Both the position numbers and the translations under genes were made by a program. Below, in pieces: positions 11,679 to 18,724 of a stretch of 21,910 bases of DNA; the first letter of the stretch is position 1, and the number at the start of each line of letters is the position of its first letter. This DNA comes from Ophiostoma sp. CBS 140.51 (lineage: Eukaryota > Ascomycota > Sordariomycetes > Ophiostomatales > Ophiostomataceae). The stretch lies in the NCBI GenBank assembly GCA_029298735.1, contig JANSLP010000453.1, forward strand, positions 1 through 21,910, in the 5' to 3' direction. The notes under the pieces are model-generated. The model searched no databases, was not told where the DNA came from, and saw nothing but the letters and a program-made list of their open reading frames with translations.

Positions 11679-11704
11679 GTAATAAGTGCCGACACGATTA
11701 TTAC
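11679..11704. repeat. Inverted repeat GTAATAA / TTATTAC
   Basis: Two perfect 7-bp arms (11679-11685 and 11698-11704) are separated by 12 bases. A second, 6-bp inverted repeat, ACTGCA/TGCAGT, follows at 11709-11728. Together they could form two adjacent hairpins in a transcript, or be chance in AT-rich DNA. Confidence 0.4.
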
Positions 11705-12201
11705 GACAACTGCAATTCATCGTGCAGTCAATAAAAGCCATCCCCAACAAAGATATGCAAGAAAAGGGCCCAAGAGGCAAAATTGTATCATTTTCATCCC
11801 CAAAATGCAACATCTTACCGAGTATGAAATACGGGGTTGAAAAAATATCAGCCAAACGGTGCAGAACTCCCAAACCAAACAAGGAGACAAGCAAACAAGA
11901 GAGTGCAACGGTAGCAGGGGTTTGGAGGAGGGCGTACCAGAAAAATCGACAAGACATGTGTAAAAAGTGACAGCTTTGCTTTGCCTTTTTGACGTTTTTG
12001 TATCGGCTGCCCTTCTTTCTGCCTAATGTCTACTAGTACAGCTACTGACAGTTCTGTCCCCGTCCGCGCACGGATTCGCACAGACGCGATCTCTTGCTTT
12101 TCCTGGGACAAGGGGTGGAGGTCTTTGCACAAATTTTTTTTGTGTGGTTTTGAAAGTGTCAAGATTGGCAACCTCACATAGTCTCACGGACACAATATCA
12201 T

Positions 12202-12239
12202 AAAAAAAAGAAGAAAAGAGAAGAAAGAGAAGAAGGAAG
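12202..12239 (+). repeat. 38-nt uninterrupted purine tract
   Basis: Every base from 12202 to 12239 is A or G, in AAG/GAA-like units, continuing after one T as GAAGAG. On the other strand this is a pyrimidine tract of the kind seen in fungal promoters, but no gene begins next to it on the minus strand. Confidence 0.6.
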
Positions 12240-12355
12240 TGAAGAGCCGGGTCAGTTTATATTTTATTTTGCATGTTTATCTCCATTTTCTTTGCGAACT
12301 TGATGTATTATCTGAGGGGTTGAGAAAGTAGTACTCAGTCCGCCAGCGTTGCATC

Positions 12356-12371
12356 AACGACACTTGTCGTT
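12356..12371. repeat. Near-palindrome AACGACA-CT-TGTCGTT
   Basis: Perfect 7-bp arms are separated by two bases. A symmetric site of this size could bind a dimeric transcription factor. No factor is assigned. Confidence 0.4.
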
Positions 12372-13748
12372 TGGGTTGTATCGCCACGCTCCAAGGCCCT
12401 CTGCCGGAGCTGTTTGGCCGGGACAACCGTGCCCCGAGAGTGTTTCACAAAAGGACACAAAATTCAAGACGAAAAACTAGAGACAAGATGTGAAAGGAGA
12501 GACGTTATTTCTGTGTGGAGTGTAAGGCAACAAGTGGACAAGTGCCTAGTGATGCTTAAGTCCATGATGCATAAAAAAGCGATAAACATCACACAGATCT
12601 CATACGACAAGGCTTCTTGTTGAATGAAGTAAGGAGCAAACTGCACTAACAACGCTGCACACAGTAAAGCCAACAACTCCGTCTTATTCAAACATGTGCA
12701 TCTCACATCAAAGTAGCACCGTGCTCACCTTGAACAAAGCCCTGCCTGACAGATGACGAGCCAAGTTTGCGGCATACGACGCGCACGGGTTCTTGAGTTC
12801 GTCTTAAAAAAAGCTTTGCAAGTGGGATAAGTACAGCCGGCCATAGGTTGACAGGAAGGGAACCGACAGGCTTTTATTGCATGTACTGAGTACCGACCGC
12901 TCGGAAGCTATCTGCAGACACTTCGCCATATCCGTTTTTTTGCCAAGCTTCCGGGAGGTCGGTGCTACAGTCGGTGCACGATGGCGGCCGTTATGCTTAT
13001 TTTCGAGACAAGAAAGCTCAAGCCTCGCGAAGAGTATGGAACATGACGTTGAGATTATTGGTTCGTTCGATACACCGAACTGCAGCGTTGGGATCCCTGG
13101 GCGACGATGGCGCCTCTGGCCTCATTTCGGCCGCCACCTGTGAACCATATTGTGCTTCGCGACCTGGTTTCTCGAACGAGCTCGAGAACATTTTGGAAGA
13201 TTGGCTCTGTACTCTGTATTGAACCAAATACTCCATTCGAGTCCTTTGTGCTGCGTCAACCTGTGCTCACAGCAAGGGATCGCTGTCTTTTCAGACGGTC
13301 ATGGTCGCAGCAGCATCCTGCACGCGCTCGTGCCCCCTTCTCCTGCGTTCCTCCTATTCATTGGCAGAAAAGGTTCGACTGGAGATAGGGCGCGTGTTTG
13401 AACGGCCGGTATGTCAGATGGAAAAAGAAACCAAATCCGTAAAGCAAAAGCACGGGCGGCTTTCGTACTTGTATTGTATATTAGTACTCTGTGGGATGCA
13501 AGCAAGCACTTGGCCGATAGTGGTTGAGGGAGCAAATGAGTTCAACCCCCATGTGTGTCCCCCCGCCTTGACTTGCCTTTTTTGTCTTCTTTTGTTATCC
13601 TGTTCTTATCAACATGGTGTGTCACACCCTACATTTCGTTGACTTTTTTTTGTCCACAGATCACGTTCGTTGAATAGCAAGCCCCCTGTCAGTCGGCGCA
13701 AGGGAGCATCTCATTGGGCACGGCGTATTACGGCACACTTGTACTTGT

Positions 13749-13804
13749 ATTACGATGTAATATTTCGTACTCGCGTGGAGGGAGTTTGGGTGTGTTGCGA
13801 GTAC
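13749..13804. repeat. Cluster of short palindromes in GTACTTGTA-rich DNA
   Basis: ATTAC-GAT-GTAAT at 13749-13761 is a perfect inverted repeat with a 3-base centre. GTACTCGC (13767-13774) and GCGAGTAC (13797-13804) form 8-bp inverted arms. GTACTTGTA-like words recur nearby (13741, 13818) and at 13467. Confidence 0.4.
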
Positions 13805-14753
13805 TTTGTAAGATACCTTGTACTTCGTAGCCGTGTTTCGAAAGATAAAGCATCGTATTCAGATATTGTTGATACGCGTGGCTAGCCCCCGTCCCGAGGA
13901 AGGAGTCGCTTGTTAGTTTCTAGCGCGCAATCCGATGTAATTCTTTTCTTGTCTCGGATCTCCAGATTCTTGTTCACAGCCTTGGCAGGGGAATGGCTGA
14001 AAGAGCCATCAAGTGTAGAACCAAGCCGCTGGGACAGACGGCGTTGCCAGAAACGTGCGACCGCTGCACGGAAGTGGAAGTACAAAAGTACGGCGATAGA
14101 CAGGACAGCCGCACTCTTGTTGTCTAGCCCAGCCACTCATCACAACGGCGTGCCACGAAGACCATATGCGACTTCGGCCTCGCCGCCCGAAATAGCCGTC
14201 TTGCTTGTATGTGTGTAGTGTGTGTACAGGATGTGTCTTGATTGTTGACAGCATTGACCTGCTTGTAAGTTGTTGGCCGAGACGCTCTGGGTATCCCACG
14301 TCGTACGAAAATAGGGGGCGCTTCTCATGACCAGTGCCGAGTGAAAGAGAGAGCATTTATAGTACAACTTCGTAGGGTGCCCCATTCTCCATTGTCGTCC
14401 ACCGACGTCCACCGGCCTGATTGGGAAGTCAAGTGACTTTTTCTCCTGCCATCTTGAGCAACGTCCGCTGCGTGCTGCACGCGAAGACCATTGTTTCCCC
14501 CCGGACGACACCCCTAGAACGTTTAAGATCGCCCTCGAGGTGTGTCTCCTTGCGCCTCTTTCCCTTCCTGGCCTTTTCTGTCAGCTAGGATCGAGGATCC
14601 GGGGGACCGAGGCCCTTCTTCTTCGTTGAGGATGAGAATAATCGTACTCCTCAGCAGCCTCTCGCGCATGGTCATTGCGTGCTTCTTGGAGACTGAGATG
14701 GGCTGTCGGTCAAGCGATTGAGACGCCCGCGCCTGTGGTGAGATAACAAGCTG

Positions 14754-14768
14754 ATCTACGTCGTAGAT
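14754..14768. repeat. Perfect odd palindrome ATCTACG-T-CGTAGAT
   Basis: Seven-base arms flank a single T. The symmetry is exact, and it lies in the gene-free stretch far upstream of the phosphodiesterase gene. It is a plausible dimer-binding site with no assigned factor. Confidence 0.45.
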
Positions 14769-15030
14769 ACGGGAGGAACAAGGCGGCCCAGCAGGGCGAG
14801 AGATACGAGCATCGCCGGTAGCCTCTCCTCACTCCTGGGTCTCTCTCTCCTTTCTGTCCCCCCCGGTTGCGCATCCTCCAAGCGCGAAAAAGAACAAGCC
14901 TTTTAACCTTGATAAGGAAGGTCGGGTTCTGAAAGAAGGCTCCTCGAGGACAGCACTAACCCACAAGAGGCATGGCGACCTGCCGTCGAGTTATTAGGTC
15001 GGCTTTGAGGGCAATGCTGGTGGAGTCGAG

Positions 15031-15072
15031 CTGGGTGCTGTGGGTGCAGTTGGGTGCAGGTTGGGCGCTGGG
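15031..15072 (+). repeat. Imperfect 10-bp tandem repeat
   Basis: Four consecutive 10-base blocks share a TGGGTGC core: CTGGGTGCTG, TGGGTGCAGT, TGGGTGCAGG and TTGGGCGCTG. This is a short minisatellite-like array with three spaced G-runs of its own. Confidence 0.6.
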
Positions 15073-15152
15073 AAGTGGTCCTCTTTGGCCGGTCTGGCCT
15101 TTGGTCCCTGTCAATTTGTGGTCAGAAAATTTCTCACGATTGATTGGCCTTA

Positions 15153-15185
15153 GGGGTTGGGGGTTGGGGGGGGGGGGGAAGGGGG
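15153..15185 (+). repeat. G-rich tract with G-quadruplex potential
   Basis: Four G-runs of 4, 5, 13 and 5 bases are separated by two-base spacers (TT, TT, AA). This exceeds the usual G3+N1-7 quadruplex pattern with very short loops. Such homopolymer runs are also prone to length error, so the exact count of 13 may be unreliable. Confidence 0.8.
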
Positions 15186-15335
15186 CGGCGTGTTCTCTGA
15201 GTGGCTCTGTTCTGTGTAGTAGTTTCCTCAGTCTGAGCCTGTCGCTTGAGTCGCTCTCTTTTTCTTCTTTCATTCATTTCGCCCCGTAGATTTGCCACTC
15301 AACCTCCGGAGATGCGCGCGGGAGATTTCGAACAA

Positions 15336-15350
15336 TTGGAACAATTCCAA
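15336..15350. repeat. Palindrome TTGGAA-CAA-TTCCAA
   Basis: Six-base perfect arms surround a 3-base centre. It is a possible dimeric protein site with no recognised factor. Confidence 0.4.
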
Positions 15351-15649
15351 CGCTTCGAGAACTTCCAAAACGTCAAAACTTGCACAAAGAGTGGCACAGC
15401 CAAGACGCGGGAGCGGGAGGCTGTCAAATTCTGTTTTGCTAGCCACGGCCTTGCCGTTTACACCTCGGGTCGACGATGCAGATTGGCGCGCAACTTGCCT
15501 TCTGTCCTCTCTGAATCAATATTGTGTCTGTTATGGCCTCCGATGTTGCATCAGACAGGATAGAGCCACTGTTATTGTTGGAGAGAGCCGTCCGGTAAAA
15601 TTGAATGGACGGACGTGGGTGAAAGGCTGAAAAGGAGGGTAATTAAAAA

Positions 15650-15700
15650 CAGACACCAGACACCAGACAACGGTCAACCGACGATGGACGATGGACAAAG
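15650..15700 (+). repeat. Two adjacent 7-bp tandem repeats
   Basis: CAGACAC, CAGACAC, CAGACAA occupy 15650-15670. Ten bases later GACGATG, GACGATG, GACAAAG occupy 15680-15700. Both arrays have a 7-base period and related GAC cores. Confidence 0.55.
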
Positions 15701-16512
15701 ACCGAAAGAGCGAAAGAGGGGGCGTTGGCAACGGCGACAGTTGACGGCCTTTCCCCTCGGAGAGTTGGCAGTTTGGCAAGAGACTTGACAAGTTGTTGAA
15801 ACAAGAGGCCGGAGAATATATGTCGTAGAGAGACAACAAATAGTCATGCCTAGGCTCTAGGCTGCTCTTTCCACTTCTGTTGCTCACGACGATCCAATGG
15901 CTCCCTCGCAGCTGCCGCCATTTCGTCGATCGCCCTTGCCTCATTAGCCATTACCAACACCTATGACGGAAGTTTATGTGTGCTGTGATGCTTTTTGAGA
16001 CTTGCCCTGTGAGCCTCTGTATGACAGCCCGTCGGCGTGAGATGCTGTCTCTCGTCCCTTCCTGCCTGTTTTGCCTCATTCGCCCGCGCCCTATCTCCGT
16101 TGACAGTGGGCCTGGCTGGCGCTCCTTCTGCGCTGCTGCCCTGTCGTTGGCTGGCCCACATGCACTAACGCAAGCGGGGCGCAGAGAACTTTCGGCGCAG
16201 GCTTCCACAGACCTTCTCGAAGCCTGTTCTTCTCGCCTCGCGCTTGTCTCTTTGGCCTGGGCCCCCCCTCCCATCCCCCCTTCCTTCCACTATTGCTCCA
16301 CTTTCAAAGGAAGTCAAAGGAAGGAACCAACTGCGCCAGAGGTGTTCTCTTTCCTCCTCTGGCTCTCCCTGCAGCGCACTGCGCACGTTATTTTATTCTT
16401 TCCTTCCTTCATTTTCTTTTGCTTCTTAAATTACAGAGCGCGCATGCATATGTCGTAGTAGCTATTACGCTTTGCTCTTTCCCATCTTGCCGCAACTTCA
16501 GAACTACCGCAG

Positions 16513-16528
16513 TGTGTACATATACACA
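16513..16528. repeat. Short hairpin TGTGTA-CATA-TACACA
   Basis: Six-base arms with a 4-base loop lie in a TG/TA-rich stretch (16511-16545) just upstream of the pyrimidine-rich leader. It could be a small regulatory site or a simple-sequence effect. Confidence 0.35.
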
Positions 16529-17496
16529 TACTGTGTACGTATGTACTTCGGAGAGCAGGTAGTGACTGTGCACGCGCGCGATTGTGTGTGGCCTGCCTGG
16601 CCGGTGCTGTGACAAGCTGCGCTGGATTCGTACGAGTAATTTAATCGTCCCTTCCCTGGACGGAAAAAAAGAAACCAAGAAATCCATCCGCCAAAAAAGG
16701 GGAGAACAGAACGTGGCAGTCACGCCCCCCCTCTACATCCCGTTGTTCCTTCCCCCTTCTCGAAGCACTGTTGCCCCAGAAGAAGCCGCTCTTCCACCCC
16801 CCGTCTCTCCCTTCCATTTTATCTCTTCCCCCCCTCTGTCTATCCTCGCTATCCCGACTCGCCTTTCCCACCCCAGGACCTTCTAATCGCGACCACCCAC
16901 CCACCCACAATCACGCACACCCCCCTTTCTTCTCCTCTTTCTTGCGAAAAAGGACCCCTGGTCACCTCTTTTTCTCTCTTTTCCTTCCGCTGCTCTTTCC
17001 CATTGGGCCCTCACCCATTTTGACACCTTCCCTCCTAACCATTGTTACCATTCACTGTGTATCAGGTTTCGCCTTTCCCTTTTCACTCGCCTTCTCACCT
17101 TTCTCTCCTCTTTTCTTTTCCTGCTCGAACTTTTGACGAATCTCCGCTTCTTGGATTCCTGTCTCTTTTTTTCTCCGCATTATCTTGATCTTTCTTTTCC
17201 TTCCTTTCCTTCCTTTTCTCGACTCGCTACGATTCGCCTCCGTGTCGCTGTCTTGCGATCGGCCATTTACTACGACTTTCTCTTCCTATTCTTTTCTTTC
17301 CTCCTTCGCCTTCAGTCTTTCTTTTCTTCACCCGCACCGAACACTGTCGATACGCCCTCTATACCGATTCGATTTCCTTTGTCTACAACCTCGACCATTT
17401 AACAGACACCTTCTTTCATTCTTCCATTCTCGTCACCGTTTCGCCCTCCTATAGTTCATTTGCGGCCTCTTTTCCAGTCACTTTCTCTACCAAACG

Positions 17497-17970
17497 GTAA
17501 GCTCCTGCACGGCATCTTGCACCCCCCAACATACGCCCGTTTTCGCCCTTTTGTCTCCTGCGATCCGTCCAATACATTGAACCATCGTCGCGCTCTCGAT
17601 TCGACTTGCCAGAGCCTATCGCATGCTCCCCTTGCGACTCGACGACTGCAAACTGGACGAAAAAAAAAGAAACTTTCGAGAGGAGAGGGTGCATCCGTCT
17701 GTTGGATTCCAACCCGCCCGAGACTTAGCCACTGTCGCATGCGCAGCTGCAGTCGAGTTATAACCGCATTTTCTGTCCGACAAACGAGAGCCCGCGATCG
17801 AAACTGCCGATTTCCTTTTCTGCGAGACGACCTAAGAATCGATTCAAACTTTTCTCTTTGCTGGTTAGATCTTAGGAGACTGGCATATCCAACCATCGGG
17901 CAGACAATAGGTGCCAATTCCTAGCTGCACAAGTTTCTCGGTTTGCTGATCGTCTTTCTCTTCTTTGCAG
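17497..17970 (+). other. Candidate leader intron of the phosphodiesterase gene
   Basis: The donor GTAAGC at 17497 pairs with an acceptor TTCTTTGCAG ending at 17970, with a CTGAT branch motif at 17946-17950 and a pyrimidine-rich stretch between branch and acceptor. Removing these 474 bp would delete the only two ATGs between 16544 and 18099. A shorter alternative donor, GTGCCA at 17911, is weaker. There is no transcript support. Confidence 0.4.
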
Positions 17971-18099
17971 ACCCCTCTGATTTTTCTACGTGACTCCTTG
18001 ACCACCCGGGCCATTCGAAGCAGTGCGACAACCTTTCAAATTGCGACATTGTCCGCCCTCGCCAAATTTCTTTCTGTCGATTCGGCTTCAGCACTCTCC

Positions 18100-18129
18100 A
18101 TGACCTTTTATCACCTGGTCGTGTGCTGA
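18100..18129 (+). promoter_or_regulatory. uORF 1 (9 codons) in the phosphodiesterase leader
   Basis: An ATG followed by eight codons and TGA reads MTFYHLVVC. It lies about 0.6 kb before the main start and could lower translation of the phosphodiesterase if it is in the mRNA. Confidence 0.4.
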
Positions 18130-18173
18130 CATCACAACCACCGATCTTGAATCTCTTACAGACACACTGCCCA

Positions 18174-18233
18174 ATGCTTTCCCCAGATACATTTGGTTTT
18201 CGATCGATTTCCCTGTTCGAGGGCCAAATTTAG
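18174..18233 (+). promoter_or_regulatory. uORF 2 (19 codons) in the phosphodiesterase leader
   Basis: This is the last ATG before the main start. It reads MLSPDTFGFRSISLFEGQI and ends at TAG, leaving 491 nt for reinitiation at 18725. No similarity to a known regulatory uORF peptide is recognised. Confidence 0.4.
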
Positions 18234-18724
18234 CACCTGGACATCAGTTTCTCAAAAAAGTAGTTGGATCGCCGTCTTGGGCGTCTCGAATTTTTAGGAG
18301 TGCACCTGTCACTGTGGTGCGCCCAACGCCAAATCCGACTCTTTTCTTCTCTCGAAATCGAACCTCGCCAAATTTTCTCGGGGAAAAAATTGTTGTATCT
18401 TTTTTTTCCTTGGCCCCTCGAAGCACAACATATCAGAAAAGAATTCAATTGGGGTTTGTTTTCTCTTCTGTGGGGGCTGGTGGCTGTTGTACAAGGTGTA
18501 TCGTTCGGGACCTCGTGCCTGTTATCGCTGCGCCGCCTGGTGTTTCGGGTTGGCGATCCCCTCTCCTTGCGAATTGAAAAGTCTGGTGCTGTACCTCGAC
18601 TTTTGATCCACGATACTGGACACGCCGGTTTACTATTGTCAGCATTCTTTTCTTTAACTTTCCCTCTCATCCCATTCGCGGCAAAGGCCAGTCGTTGAGA
18701 CTCGGCCGCCCTACGCCCGCCGCA

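Larger units (their letters stand above)
11661..16540. other. Long gene-poor intergenic region
   Basis: About 4.9 kb with no protein gene I can support on either strand. Many ORFs of 60-140 codons exist in both directions, but they mostly overlap one another, often start at TTG or GTG, show no family motif and have no consistent codon bias. The region contains short perfect palindromes, a 38-nt purine run, short tandem repeats and a G-rich tract, listed separately. I found no transposase, reverse transcriptase or long terminal repeat. A non-coding RNA gene is possible but not shown by sequence alone. Confidence 0.55.
16544..18724 (+). promoter_or_regulatory. Pyrimidine-rich promoter and long 5' leader of the phosphodiesterase gene
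   Basis: From about 16720 to 17470 the + strand is strongly C/T-rich, as is common at fungal transcription starts. No ATG occurs from 16544 to 17622, nor from 18177 to 18724. The ATGs between are at 17623, 17739, 18100 and 18174. The first two fall inside the candidate leader intron and the last two open short uORFs. A (CCCA)n run sits at 16895-16909. The transcription start cannot be fixed from sequence. Confidence 0.55.

Noticed and set aside
11500..12300. AT-rich segment considered as a RIP-mutated transposon
   Set aside because: There are no terminal repeats, no degraded transposase or reverse transcriptase reading and no sharp boundaries; ordinary 3' flank and intergenic composition suffices.
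13360..13390. GGTTCGACTGG resembling a tRNA B box
   Set aside because: There is no A box at the right spacing, no acceptor-stem pairing and no T-arm complement.
14009..14356. Minus-strand 115-codon ORF starting at an ATG next to TATAAA
   Set aside because: There is no recognised motif, mixed codon use and overlap with other equally long meaningless ORFs. The TATAAA abuts the ATG, so it could not be its promoter.
14956..15273. Minus-strand 105-codon ORF with a poly-Pro stretch
   Set aside because: The Pro run is the translation of the G13 tract, and the rest is low-complexity with no homology I recognise.
15531..16274. Two successive minus-strand ORFs (137 and 107 codons)
   Set aside because: They have no shared domain, no plausible splice joining and composition typical of non-coding DNA.
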